From Flectonema sp. DT1601 (Eukaryota; Euglenozoa; Diplonemea; Diplonemida; Diplonemidae), in assembly GCA_964019425.1 (NCBI GenBank), contig OZ025858.1:372001-436000 (forward strand): DNA of 64,000 nt, written 5' to 3'. Every line of letters begins with the position of its first letter. Within the stretch, counting starts at the first letter, position 1. The notes beneath the pieces were generated by a model. The model searched no databases. It saw only the letters and a program-made list of their open reading frames with translations, and was not told the DNA's origin. The position numbers were made by a program, and so were the translations under genes. This document shows, one piece after another, positions 1 through 11,303 of this stretch.

Positions 1-687
1 AATTTAGTTAGCAAAAATTTTCTTTTTGAAATAATTTTTTCCTTCTTAATGAGTTTTGGATTTTAGGTGCCAAGCTGTGAAAAAGCAATCTTTGATTTCA
101 TTTCTTTTTGGGTAAAGGGTCTTTCCTACACAAATAGTTTCAGAACTAACCATTCTTTACAAAACCCAAAATGGCTGTAAACCGTCCAGTTCGACCCTGG
201 GTGAGGGCATTTTTGTTTTTTCTTGATTCTTTTTCAGGTTGGCCTTTATTAGTGGCTCCCCCCCCTTGGGGGGGGTTGGGGGGGGGGCTGCGTCCCGCCA
301 TCCCATAGTTCTTCCCACATTTCTATTTTATTGGAAATAATGAACGATAACCTTATTAATATAACTAAATTCCTATATTCCCATCCCAGGGTCGCACACA
401 TTGCAGATACAGGTTCGATAAACCTGTTGTAAAATACTTCCAAATGTAACAAACAGATAACCTAAGCCACATATCCAATCATCATAAACCTAGCTGTCGT
501 TTTCGTGCTAGCATATTAATATAACAACAACTACAGATATCTTTCAGAAAAACAAAAACAAAGGACTTGATAAAACAGGGTGCAGTGTGCATTTTCAGCT
601 AAGGGAGGACATTTTTCATTTGTCGTCCTGTTGGGACAGAAAAGTAAAGGAAATTGCTTATATATAATGTTTATTTATTTTTATTTT
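1..687. other. Intergenic, no gene seen
   Basis: Low-complexity AT-rich sequence with homopolymer runs. A C-run/G-run stretch at about 258-293 is followed by a GC-rich piece (286-304) that resembles one arm of the strong hairpin at 62,391-62,435, and a short pyrimidine/AG lead-in at 225-240 resembles the sequence before that hairpin. The two window ends therefore carry related copies of the same small repeat. No reading frame here looks like a protein. Confidence 0.5.
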
Positions 688-932
688 ATTTTTTTTTTTC
701 ATGTTTGATTATTTCCTCTTCATATTATTTTTTTTTTTTTTTCCTGCCTCTCCCTTAATCCTGTTCGTTTCTTTGAAACAAAAATTCATTTGAATATTAT
801 TCCTTGGTCAGCATCTTTCATTGTCGCCCTTTGGGCCTGTTAAAAAAAAAAAAAAAAAAAAAAAAAGAAAGTTTACATCGGGAATAGGGCAGGAGCCAAA
901 AGCTCCCAGTCCGTTACTTCCCACCTTTTCGA
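688..932 (+). repeat. R396 dispersed repeat, 5'-truncated copy
   Basis: Matches the right two thirds of the 396-bp element whose borders are fixed by comparing array units 1 and 2 (see 8,887-9,282). It has the T-rich start, the two small hairpins (CGTTTC-TTT-GAAACG and ATTCA-TT-TGAAT), the A-run, and the GC-rich end with the GGAGC-CAAAA-GCTCC hairpin. It is more diverged than the array copies and its last bases differ. Confidence 0.75.
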
Positions 933-977
933 AAACTTATTTATAAATAAAAATTGCAGAAAAGTAATAATAAAAAG

Positions 978-1053
978 TTGCGATATCCCAGGGGTAGTGG
1001 TATAACCCTCGCCCTGGGGCTGGGTGATCGCTGGTTCGACCCTGCCACTGCAA
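978..1053 (+). tRNA. tRNA-like sequence, probably a pseudogene or SINE head
   Basis: The 76-nt segment has a possible acceptor stem (978-984 with 1047-1053, six of seven positions pairing if one G-T is allowed), an A-box-like D arm (GGGTAGTGGTATAACCC) and a B-box-like T loop (GGTTCGACCC). The T stem is weak, with one mismatch and two wobble pairs, and the anticodon arm is not convincing. It most resembles tRNA-Pro. A functional gene is unlikely. Confidence 0.4.
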
Positions 1054-1220
1054 TAACCCATCGCGCCCGTACACGCAATTAGTTCAAATCCCGCGCCCGA
1101 AGGGCGTCCAGGGTAGGCACCTGGTACGTTAAGACTGGAGGGAAGGGAAAATGGAAGGATTTCCATAAAGAGGCTAAGAACACACAAATAAATAAATAAA
1201 AAAAAAAAAGAAAATCCCAG

Positions 1221-1297
1221 GGCTGCACAGCCGAGTGGATACCTTAAATCTCTTAAATCTCTTCGGTAGCCGTGGCAAGGGTTCAATTCCCAGGCAC
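1221..1297 (+). tRNA. tRNA-like sequence (Leu/Ser-like), degenerate
   Basis: An A-box-like AGCCGAGTGG and a B-box-like GGGTTCAATTCCC lie 55 nt apart, with a T6 run just downstream as a possible Pol III terminator. The acceptor ends do not pair. It reads as a tRNA-derived repeat rather than a working gene. Confidence 0.35.
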
Positions 1298-1351
1298 ATT
1301 TTTTGTGTTTTTCAACCAGAAAAATTAGTAAGAAGAAAGTAGCAAGGAAAA

Positions 1352-1418
1352 GGGTACAAAATTGGACTTAACTTAACGCGAGCGAAGCGAGCGTAAAGTT
1401 AAGTTCAAATTTGTACCC
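1352..1418. repeat. Fold-back palindrome, 28-bp arms
   Basis: The left arm (1352-1379) and right arm (1391-1418) are inverted copies, about 25 of 28 positions pairing, around an 11-nt loop that itself repeats GAGCGAAGCGA. Each arm ends in GGGTAC/GTACCC. It sits 55 bp upstream of the MULE frame. It could be an outer part of that transposon, an independent fold-back element, or a terminator-like structure. Confidence 0.75.
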
Positions 1419-1476
1419 TGGACGGGTACCTAGCCAGGGAATAAAAACAGACGTGACTTGGTTGTAAAAATAATGT

Positions 1477-3322
1477 TTGTTCAGAAAGCTTAAAAAAAAA
1501 AAGTCGTGTGCGAGCAACGCGAGCCTGGAAGGGGTATCTCTAGTTCAAGAGTGGCAGGATGAGGTTTTCAGCAGCAAGCGAGGGTGGGAGACGGCAGTGC
1601 GCCATTGTGAGACCCAGCGGGGTAAGGGGTTAAGAGCGAAGCAGAGCGACAGAACCCGCGCGCAGCTGATATGCGCTGACAAGAAGTGCAAGTTTTCTGC
1701 ACATGCACGGGCGGGGAGGGACGGGTGGACAACTACCTCGTCCAACCCGCATCATAATTGCGGAAAAAGCCAGGCCAGCATTTCCTCGAAGTGCTTGGCA
1801 GAAATCTTGCGGTCAGTAGCCGTAAGCTTCACTGTGAAGTCGGTGACAAAGCTGGCAAAAAAGATGTGTGGCGTAAGGGTAGGAAGAAAGGTGGCACGAA
1901 ATACTTTGAACCACCTGCTGGGTTCCATGAAGCCAGAGGTAGCAATCACAAAGATTGCTGCCTGGATGAGGGCTGTGGAGGACGCGGACTGTGAAAGCCG
2001 CACCATGTTGAGAGTCGACGAAGACGGTCGATTCAATAAGGCGGCGTGGTCCTTCGGACACTCTCGCAGAGGAGCGAAATTTCTTCGCTCCGTGTTCGCC
2101 TTCGACGCGACACACCTGTCAGGAAAGTACAAGGGTGTTTTGTACGTCTCCGTTGGTTGATGCCAACAGCCACTTGTTTCCACTGATATTTATGATATCG
2201 GAGGGAAATGAAAACAAGGACGGGTGGTCCACTTTTGTGAAGCTGCACAAAGATTGGATTGGAAACTCAGTGTTTCGTACAGGTGTCGTTAGTATTTCTG
2301 ACAAGTTCAAGGGCGTGTCAAATGTGTTTTCACGACTGGCAACGACACACTGTCTTTGCACTGCCCACATGGGCAGAAACGTATTAAAGCTGCACGGCAA
2401 GGCAGCATTCTTGGTGTACAAGCAATTAGTACATGTAAGATCCACTGCTAAAGCCAAAGAGTTGCTTAAAGAGCTTAAGAAAATCTCCAAGCGTGCAGCT
2501 GACTATGTGTCTGCACAAGAACTAGGTACCTTTTGCCAAGCCCACATTCCCCACCCCCGCTGCGGTCACACAACGAGCAATATAGCCGAGTCTCTGAACG
2601 CGGTCCTAGTCCCCCTTCGGGGTTTAAACTATATTGACCTGATGGAGGGAACTCGCAGACACGCTCTGCACAAAGCAGTGACGAGAATGGAGGAGTTTGC
2701 TGCAGAGGTAGAAGGTTGTAGCAAGCTGCGATCCCTTGCCCCTGTCAAGCGGGTACGCAGCAGCTTGAAGGCGAACTACGCTACGGCACGGAAGGACCAC
2801 ATGGCGACTAGGGTAAGGGAGGGGGTGTATGAGGTGGAGGATGGGGAGTGGAGATGGACTGCAGATCTCAACGAATTGAGCTGCACATGCAGCACTTTCC
2901 AAGAGTACGGTGTTCCGTGCTCACATGCTATGTCCGCCATTGAGCAGTTTAGTGATCGGGAGCCGTTGGATGCGGCCTACAGTTTCGTAAATCAGAAATT
3001 GTGGGCAAAAACAGCAGCAAAGGTGTACACCTATCCTGTCCCAACCTTGGGGCTCGGACTTCCTGAGCTGGAAGCGGATGAAACAAAACCTCCTCTAGTA
3101 AAGAGATCTATAGGTCGCTCAAGGGTAAAACGGCTGCGAGTTTATGGTGAACGCGAAATAACTAAGTCTCACCGTGAAACGGCGAAAGAGGCAGAAAAGA
3201 ATAAAAAGAAAACGAAGAGAGAGAAAGAAAAGAAGAAAAAGAAGAGAAAGAAGAAGAAAGAAAACGAGAAAAAAAAGCGCAAGGGTGCTGACAAGGCAAG
3301 GAAGAGACAGAAGAAAGAATAA
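1477..3322 (+). pseudogene. Mutator-like (MULE) transposase, frameshifted
   Basis: A MULE transposase binds its element ends and cuts with a DDE/RNase H-fold active site. The first frame (1477-2160) carries a CCHH zinc region (C..C then H-H-C near CADKKCKF and NPHHNC) and the first catalytic Asp in FAFDATHLSG. The second frame (from about 2,150 to 3,322) continues with the DDE core (VDANSHLFPL, SDKFKG, the C/H pair of CLCTAHMG, and the Glu in NIAESLN), then a SWIM zinc finger (CTCS...GVPCSHA) and a Lys/Glu-rich tail. One frameshift near 2,155, where family members read VGVDAN, separates the frames; two missing bases or one extra base would explain it. There is no ATG upstream in the first frame. 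I saw no clear TIRs. As a plain DNA transposon it looks recently inactivated, because the rest is open. Confidence 0.85.
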
Positions 3323-3667
3323 GAAAAAACATGAATACTTTTCACTTTTTTATTTAGTTTTGTGTAACCACAATGAATCAACCCTTTTAAGAAAATTTGG
3401 ATCACAATTATCACTCTTGTTATTTTAAATTACAACAAATCTTATGCTTAGCAGAATTAGTTGAACGAGTTCAAGTCACTTCCCTGCATAGCAGATCCGT
3501 GTCCTCCGTACTAACGCTATACTAAGTGTGACTGTGGCTGATGCACGTAATGATTGGGTTCTTTAAGTACTCAGGACTGGTTGCTTGCTAATGTGAATGC
3601 TGACGTTCGAACTGTCAAAATTCCATTTAGGTAATTTGCCACCGAAACTGAGCACCAAACAAAAACC
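3323..3667. other. Intergenic; contains a VIPER-terminus-like motif
   Basis: No gene. At 3,617-3,660 the sequence is similar to the end of the B terminal repeat of the VIPER/Ngaro-like element at 19,046-24,513, read on the other strand (TAGGTAATTTGCCACC followed by GAGCACC). The same motif recurs at about 54,250. These may be remnants of solo termini. Confidence 0.35.
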
Positions 3668-3739
3668 GCCGTCAGCGGGTTTTGAACCCTCGACCGCCAT
3701 TCTCGCAGACCGGCGTTCTATCAATTGAGCTATGTAGCC
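3668..3739 (-). tRNA. tRNA-Arg(GCG)-like, degenerate
   Basis: This is the length of a normal tRNA (72 nt). It has a D arm GCTC...GAAC, an anticodon stem with one mismatch, a loop with T33 that would place GCG as anticodon, and a T arm GAGGG-TTCAAAA-CCCGC with one mismatch. Only about four of seven acceptor pairs form. It is probably a pseudogene or a tRNA-derived repeat head. Confidence 0.45.
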
Positions 3740-4215
3740 ACATAATCGACGTTTCTTTTATTTCTATAAGTCAATGTCTCTATTAGTTTTCTGACGATAT
3801 CAAATATTTCTATCCCTTTATCAGTTCTCACACCCCTGTCTTCATCACAAGAAAACTTATATTTAAATTAAGTCCCACCCACCCTTCCCCCGCCGGTGTC
3901 CCGTCGAATCGAAACGGCCCGGTACAACCCCTACGCAGAAGTAATCTGCACCACAGTGTAGATTCTTCTTTGTGATCTCAGACTTGTTAACTGCATGTTC
4001 ATTCAATTAAGTATACTTCTCTTTCCCAGGTGCATACAGTATAGGAAGGCTAATTACCTCGACTTTCGAGTAATTTTCTTGGCTTGTGTACAATCCCGAC
4101 TGAAGTGAGTGAGATGAAGAAAATTGGAGAATTGCTTGTTTCTTGGGTTATGTTTGTTCACGGTGACGGCGGCCTTACTGAGAATTAGCCCTGGCTAAGT
4201 GTGACAGTAAATTTG
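3740..4215. other. Intergenic, no gene seen
   Basis: Unique-looking AT-rich sequence. Parts at 3,885-4,080 resemble 54,465-54,640 (a GCCGGTGTCCCGTC motif and spacing to a GGTGC...ATTACC motif), so both may derive from one degraded repeat. Confidence 0.35.
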
Positions 4216-4395
4216 GCCAGGTTTTGGGCCACTTCGGGGTATTTTGGGCCATTTTGGGGTATTTTGGGCCACTTTGGGGTATTTTGGGCCACTTTGGGGT
4301 ATTTTGGGCCACTTTGGGGTATTTTGGGCCACTTCGGGGTATTTTGGGCCACTTTGGGGTATTTTGGGCCACCAGGTGGGGTATTTTGGGCCATA
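4216..4395 (+). repeat. 20-bp minisatellite
   Basis: About nine tandem copies of a 20-bp unit that reads ATTTTGGGCCACTTTGGGGT, with few substitutions (T to C in the Gs/Ts block) and one expanded last unit. All frames stay open through it, which produces spurious repetitive ORFs on both strands. Confidence 0.95.
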
Positions 4396-4434
4396 ACCCT
4401 TTTTTTTTTAATAAATAAAAAGAAATAAAAAAAA

Positions 4435-4930
4435 AAAAAAAAAAAAGAATAAACAATGTTATCATTGTTTTTTTATCGTTCGACTTTGTCGACTAATTTC
4501 TATTTTCCGTTTTTTTTTTCCTTTAAAAAATAAATAAAAAGAATTTAAAAAAAAAGAATAAACAATGTTATCATTGTTTTTTTATCGATCGACTATGTCG
4601 ATCACTTTCTATTTTCCGTCCTGGTCAAGACGCTAAACTGATTGTTTTTTTTTCAAAATTAATAAAAAAGAATATAAAAAAAATACAAAAAAAAGAATAA
4701 ACAATGTTATCATTGTTTTTTTTTATCGTTCGACTTTGTCGACTAATTTCTATTTTCCGTTTTTTTTCTTTAAAAAATAAATAAAAAGAATTTAAAATAA
4801 AAAAAAAGAATAAACAATGTTATCATTGTTTTCTTATCGATCGACATTGTCGATCACTTTCTATTTTCCGTCCTGGTCAAGACGCTAAACTGATTGTTTT
4901 TTTTTTTTCAAAATTAATTAAAAAAAAAAA
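4435..4930 (+). repeat. Hairpin satellite block, unit 1
   Basis: Four subunits. Each has two successive hairpins: AACAATG-TTAT-CATTGTT and then either a short TCGAC-type hairpin or GATCGAC-TAT-GTCGATC. A T-run lies between them and the subunit ends in CTATTTTCCG. Equivalent blocks are at 7,385-7,885, 10,800-11,298, 14,213-14,712 and 17,402-17,762, and a long array is at 24,720-25,925. Confidence 0.9.
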
Positions 4931-4937
4931 ATATATA

Positions 4938-7373
4938 TCAGTCATTCCTTTTTTTTGCGAACAAAAAACACCATTTTCTCACCGCCTGAGCAAGGTTACA
5001 CGATATGTTACTTTTGCTCGATTTTTTATTTTTTGGAATCGGGGAGGGTGCGATCTGTAAAATTAGGCATAGGGATATACTTTTAAACATGGTAAGTGCT
5101 GCTAAAAAGAGATAAACGTCTCTTTGCAAAATTTCCTTGGTACTATACAATGATAAATATTAATCTCAGACCTGGAATGGAAAGATCGAGAAAATCTGAG
5201 TAAAAAACACCCCTAATTTTTTTTTTTTCACTATTTTTCCCCCCTTCTCCCGCACTCAAGAGATATGCACCTTTTTACTAACAAATCAACCCTAGTAGCA
5301 ATTATGTAAGGAAAATGTTGCATCTGTGGTGGTGATAATGATCATTAAGTATCAAAGTAGGTCCAAGAGTTGAGTTTACCAGGTGAGATTTGGACTGTTA
5401 GCTTTTGGCTAAGGCCCTCCCTGAAGAGCAAGAACAAAAAAACTACTCACACCTGAAGAAAACATACACAAAGAACACACTGTAAGCTGTGTGTGTATTT
5501 TGTGTTTGTCACAACAGGAGAGAAAAGAAAGAATGTCAAGGTTGGTCACCTTGCCTATCAACGCACAACATTGGTGGTCTCTACTAGACCCTGAGTGATC
5601 CCACTGGATCTCTCATCGTTCATAGTACCCTATGTGAAGTTATAAAATCAAAGGTAAACTATGAACTACAAATGACTTAGCCTGTTATTATAATGCCACA
5701 GGCAGGCCCTGCATTCAGCAACTATCCAGCAGTGCTTGAATGTCCTGATCTTCTTCTAAAAAAAAAGAAAGAAAAACAAAACTGTAGCTGGGATCACTCA
5801 GGATCAACAGACTACCAATGCTACCTGTTGTACTTGCTCACTATGGGGGGTGATGCCAAACACCCAGAAGTACTAAACTGCTTTCCTTCTTGCTGCCCAG
5901 GGGTTTCTGACCAGAACTAATAGAAAATAAAAACAGATGGGAAACAATAAAAAGTAAAATGAATATAACTGAAGTTAAACAAGAATGTTGGTCCTAGACA
6001 AGACCTTAAACTGACTAACCGGTCTTAATTTTAACTAAGTGTTAACCTAGTTTCCTAGTTTCTAATATGAAATCTTTTTTCTTTTTTTTTCTTTTTGAAC
6101 AAAATGTAATTATTAATGTAAAGAAATGAAGAAACAGACCAGAACAGATAGAGAATAAAAAAGAAAAGATAATTGCAAGAGTTATTGTAGTCAAAGATTA
6201 CAAATAAAAAAAAAATGCAAGTATCAACACATGATCGAGATACACCAGCAGCTAACAAACAACATAAAATTGAAGATCAGTTGCCAGAGTATTTCAACCA
6301 TGGTAGAATACTCGCCCCTCTGGCAGGGATTATCCCAGACTTGTCCTTTAATTTAGTTGGGCACCATGGCTTACAACCCTTCCAGAGGGAAGCACCATTA
6401 TGACTTCTATTTTTTTTCTTCAAGAAAATCATAAGGTGGTAACAAAGAAAAATGCTAAGAGGAACCCCTTATTAACACCTAAGACATCTAAACTGCAGCC
6501 CAGCTTATGCCCAATGCACTAACAGGTCATTCCCTCACACTCAGATCAAAAAATCAAAGTTCAGAGTGCATCTTAGCATGAATGAGAGAATTTCCTCCCG
6601 CTTTTTTTGAACAAAAGGGATAGGAGAAGGGATAGAAAACGAACATAACAATAAGATTCTAAGTGAGAAACACTTAGTAGAAACACTTTGTAGCTAATTG
6701 AGCTGAAAATAAAAAAATAAAAAAAATTCTAAGTGAGAGATACTTAGCAACTTTTAGAACAAATATTTCAGTAAATAACCTGTTGAAATGGTAGTTAATG
6801 TAACCATTACAGGTTTGATGCCAATACTGACAAAGACTGAGTTGAGTTTACCAGGTGAGATTTGGACTGTTAGCTTTTGGCTAAGGCCCTCCCTGAAGAG
6901 CAAGAACAAAAAAACTACTCACACCTGAAGAAAACATACACAAAGAACACACTGTAAGCTGTGTGTGTATTTTGTGTTTGTCACAACAGGAGAGAAAAGA
7001 AAGAATGTCAAGGTTGGTCACCTTAAGACAGGTAGTAACAATCTGCCTCACCGGCACATGCTTAGTACTCTTTAATATATTTTTGCTCGATTATTTTTTC
7101 TCTGGATCCCGCTGGACCAGCAGTATAAAATTAGACCCTTCGATTAATTTTTAGTTTTGGTACTTGTCCACGGCTGAGCTGATTTAGTAAACCACAAAAT
7201 CTCTTTTCTCAATTCGGGTGACAAGTATGTGATGCCAACCTCCCGATTTCGGACGGAAATGAACCCAATGATGCAGCGCATTAAAATGCCGCTTCGATCG
7301 AAAATTTTACAATTTTTTTTTGAAAATCTTTTTCAATGTCCAAAATTTGTTCGCAAAAAAAAGGAATGACTGA
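4938..7373 (+). mobile_element. TIR-bounded non-autonomous element, copy 1 (empty site)
   Basis: The element begins TCAGTCATTCC and ends GGAATGACTGA. The inverted ends are perfect for 28 bp (4938-4965 with 7346-7373), including an 8-nt T/A run and the GCGAACAAA block. It is flanked by TATATA on both sides, consistent with a TA or TATA target duplication. No transposase frame is seen, so it would be non-autonomous. Internally it has a long direct repeat (about 5,370-5,555 and 6,840-7,025) and the CTAAGTG-AGAAA-CACTTAG hairpins. This copy lacks the R396 insertion and marks its empty site at 5,934/5,935. Confidence 0.75.
6998..7154 (+). CDS. Possible small membrane-protein frame in the TIR element, conserved in all units
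   Basis: From the ATG of the MSRLVTLRQ stretch the frame gives about 50 residues, with one hydrophobic helix near residues 10-28 and a short tail. The same frame recurs at 10,419-10,568, 13,833-13,982 and 17,022-17,171. The layout, a short cytosolic N-terminus then one helix, is like a type II membrane anchor, so it could be the captured 5' end of a host gene. The copies are too similar for conservation to be meaningful. I do not recognise a family. Confidence 0.25.
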
Positions 7374-7889
7374 TATATAAAAAAAATAAAAAAAAAAGAA
7401 TAAACAATGTTATCATTGTTTTTTTATCGTTCGACTTTGTTGACTAATTTCTATTTTCCGTTTTTTTTTTCCTTTAAAAAATAAATAAAAAGAATTTAAA
7501 AAAAAAGAATAAACAATGTTATCATTGTTTTTTTATCGATCGACTATGTCGATCACTTTCTATTTTCCGTCCTGGTCAAGACGCTAAACTGATTGTTTTT
7601 TTTTTCAAAATTAATAAAAAAGAATATAAAAAAAATACAAAAAAAAGAATAAACAATGTTATCATTGTTTTTTTTTATCGTTCGACTTTGTCGACTAATT
7701 TCTATTTTCCGTTTTTTTTCTTTAAAAAATAAATAAAAAGAATTTAAAATAAAAAAAAAGAATAAACAATGTTATCATTGTTTTCTTATCGATCGACATT
7801 GTCGATCACTTTCTATTTTCCGTCCTGGTCAAGACGCTAAACTGATTGTTTTTTTTTTTTCAAAATTAATTAAAAAAAAAAAATATATA

Positions 7890-9060
7890 TCAGTCATTCC
7901 TTTTTTTTGCGAACAAAAAACACCATTTTCTCACCGCCTGAGCAAGGTTACACGATATGTTACTTTTGCTCGATTTTTTATTTTTTGGAATCGGGGAGGG
8001 TGCGATCTGTAAAATTAGGCATAGGGATATACTTTTAAACATGGTAAGTGCTGCTAAAAAGAGATAAACGTCTCTTTGCAAAATTTCCTTGGTACTATAC
8101 AATGATAAATATTAATCCCAGACCTGGAATGGAAAGATCGAGAAAATCTGAGTAAAAAACACCCCTAATTTTTTTTTTTTCACTATTTTTCCCCCCTTCT
8201 CCCGCACTCAAGAGATATGCACCTTTTTACTAACAAATCAACCCTAGTAGCAATTATGTAAGGAAAATGTTGCATCTGTGGTGGTGATAATGATCATTAA
8301 GTATCAAAGTAGGTCCAAGAGTTGAGTTTACCAGGTGAGATTTGGACTGTTAGCTTTTGGCTAAGGCCCTCCCTGAAGAGCAAGAACAAAAAAACTACTC
8401 ACACCTGAAGAAAACATACACAAAGAACACACTGTAAGCTGTGTGTGTATTTTGTGTTTGTCACAACAGGAGAGAAAAGAAAGAATGTCAAGGTTGGTCA
8501 CCTTGCCTATCAACGCACAACATTGGTGGTCTCTACTAGACCCTGAGTGATCCCACTGGATCTCTCATCGTTCATAGTACCCTATGTGAAGTTATAAAAT
8601 CAAAGGTAAACTATGAACTACAAATGACTTAGCCTGTTATTATAATGCCACAGGCAGGCCCTGCATTCAGCAACTATCCAGCAGTGCTAGGATGTCCTGA
8701 TCTTCTTCTAAAAAAAAAGAAAGAAAAACAAAACTGTAGCTGGGATCACTCAGGATCAACAGACTACCAATGCTACCTGTTGTACTTGCTCACTATGGGG
8801 GGTGATGCCAAACACCCAGAAGTACTAAACTGCTTTCCTTCTTGCTGCCCAGGGGTTTCTGACCAGAACTAATAGAAAATAAAAACTTCCTTTTTTTAAA
8901 TAATAAATAAAAAAAAAAAAAAAAAAAAAAAAAAGAGCATCTCCCTGCTATCCTCATATCCCCACAATAATATGATACCTTTTCATTTTCTCTTTCCTTT
9001 TCTGGTCTTTTTTTTTTTTTTTTATTTTTTTCATGTTTGATTATTTCCTCTTCATATTTT

Positions 9061-9094
<34 letters not shown>

Positions 9095-10787
9095 TGCCTC
9101 TCTCTTAATTCTGTTCGTTTCTTTGAAACGAAAATTCATTTGAATATTATTCCTTGGTCAGCAACAGTCATTGTCGCCCTCTGGGCCTGTTAAAAAAAGA
9201 AAAAAATAAAAAGAAAGTTTACATCGGGAATAGGGCAGGAGCCAAAAGCTCCCAGTCCGTTACTTCCCACTCTATCGAATTCAGATGGGAAACAATAAAA
9301 AGTAAAATGAATATAACTGAAGTTAAACAAGAATGTTGGTCCTAGACAAGACCTTAAACTGACTAACCGGTCTTAATTTTAACTAAGTGTTAACCTAGTT
9401 TCCTAGTTTCTAATATGAAATCTTTTTTCTTTTTTTTTCTTTTTGAACAAAATGTAATTATTAATGTAAAGAAATGAAGAAACAGACCAGAACAGATAGA
9501 GAATAAAAAAGAAAAGATAATTGCAAGAGTTATTGTAGTCAAAGATTACAAATAAAAAAAAAATGCAAGTATCAACACATGATCGAGATACACCAGCAGC
9601 TAACAAACAACATAAAATTGAAGATCAGTTGCCAGAGTATTTCAACCATGGTAGAATACTCGCCCCTCTGGCAGGGATTATCCCAGACTTGTCCTTTAAT
9701 TTAGTTGGGCACCATGGCTTACAACCCTTCCAGAGGGAAGCACCATTATGACTTCTATTTTTTTTCTTCAAGAAAATCATAAGGTGGTAACAAAGAAAAA
9801 TGCTAAGAGGAACCCCTTATTAACACCTAAGACATCTAAACTGCAGCCCAGCTTATGCCCAATGCACTAACAGGTCATTCCCTCACACTCAGATCAAAAA
9901 ATCAAAGTTCAGAGTGCATCTTAGCATGAATGAGAGAATTTCCTCCCGCTTTTTTTGAACAAAAGGGATAGGAGAAGGGATAGAAAACGAACATAAAACA
10001 ATAAGATTCTAAGTGAGAAACACTTAGCAGAAATACTTAGCAGCTTTTAAGGAGCTGAAAAGCAAAAAAAAAATCTAAGTGAGAAACACTTAGTAGAAAC
10101 ACTTTGTAGCTAATTGAGCTGAAAATAAAAAATAAAAAAAATTCTAAGTGAGAGATACTTAGCAACTTTTAGAACAAATATTTCAGTAAATAACCTGTTG
10201 AAATGGTAGTTAATGTAACCATTACAGGTTTGATGCCAATACTGACAAAGACTGAGTTGAGTTTACCAGGTGAGATTTGGACTGTTAGCTTTTGGCTAAG
10301 GCCCTCCCTGAAGAGCAAGAACAAAAAAACTACTCACACCTGAAGAAAACATACACAAAGAACACACTGTAAGCTGTGTGTGTATTTTGTGTTGTCACAA
10401 CAGGAGAGAAAAGAAAGAATGTCAAGGTTGGTCACCTTAAGACAGGTAGTAACAATCTGCCTCACCGGCACATGCTTAGTACTCTTTAATATATTTTTGC
10501 TCGATTATTTTTTCTCTGGATCCCGCTGGACCAGCAGTATAAAATTAGACCCTTCGATTAATTTTTAGTTTTGGTACTTGTCCACGGCTGAGCTGATTTA
10601 GTAAACCACAAAATCTCTTTTCTCAATTCGGGTGACAAGTATGTGATGCCAACCTCCCGATTTCGGACGGAAATGAACCCAATGATGCAGCGCATTAAAA
10701 TGCCGCTTCGATCGAAAATTTTACAATTTTTTTTTGAAAATCTTTTTCAATGTCCAAAATTTGTTCGCAAAAAAAAGGAATGACTGA
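7890..10787 (+). mobile_element. TIR-bounded element, copy 2 (with R396 nested)
   Basis: Same 28-bp ends as copy 1, and 2,898 bp long. It carries the nested R396 insertion at 8,887-9,282 and one more CTAAGTG hairpin block (three instead of two, at about 10,008-10,160). Confidence 0.8.
8887..9282 (+). mobile_element. R396 element, precise insertion
   Basis: Unit 1 reads ...AAAAAC then AGATGGG. Unit 2 has 396 bp between the same two points, beginning TTCCTTTTTT and ending CTATCGAATTC. No clear target-site duplication and no TIR are seen. The body has an A-rich run, a T-rich run, three short perfect hairpins, and a GC-rich tail with GGAGC-CAAAA-GCTCC. It has no A/B boxes I can recognise and no coding capacity. 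Other copies lie at 12,301-12,696, 15,493-15,886, 25,926-26,378, 26,595-26,992 (inverted), 26,993-27,456 and 688-932. It is possibly a short non-autonomous DNA element or SINE-like repeat. Confidence 0.85.
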
Positions 10788-11303
10788 TATATAAAAAAAA
10801 TAAAAAAAAAAGAATAAACAATGTTATCATTGTTTTTTTATCGTTCGACTTTGTTGACTAATTTCTATTTTCCGTTTTTTTTTTCCTTTAAAAAATAAAT
10901 AAAAAGAATTTAAAAAAAAAGAATAAACAATGTTATCATTGTTTTTTTATCGATCGACTATGTCGATCACTTTCTATTTTCCGTCCTGGTCAAGACGCTA
11001 AACTGATTGTTTTTTTTTTCAAAATTAATAAAAAAGAATATAAAAAAAATACAAAAAAAAGAATAAACAATGTTATCATTGTTTTTTTTTATCGTTCGAC
11101 TTTGTCGACTAATTTCTATTTTCCGTTTTTTTTCTTTAAAAAATAAATAAAAAGAATTTAAAATAAAAAAAAAGAATAAACAATGTTATCATTGTTTTCT
11201 TATCGATCGACATTGTCGATCACTTTCTATTTTCCGTCCTGGTCAAGACGCTAAACTGATTGTTTTTTTTTTTTCAAAATTAATTAAAAAAAAAAAATAT
11301 ATA

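Noticed and set aside
873-1286. Minus-strand 137-codon ORF
   Set aside because: It runs through the two tRNA-like sequences and an A/T-run; hydrophobic stretch from low complexity.
4216-4395. CRISPR-like array
   Set aside because: Contiguous 20-bp units without spacers, in a eukaryotic setting.
4175-4465. Repetitive ORFs on both strands (Trp/Pro/Lys and Phe/Gly repeats)
   Set aside because: They are readings of the 20-bp minisatellite; no start context or domain.
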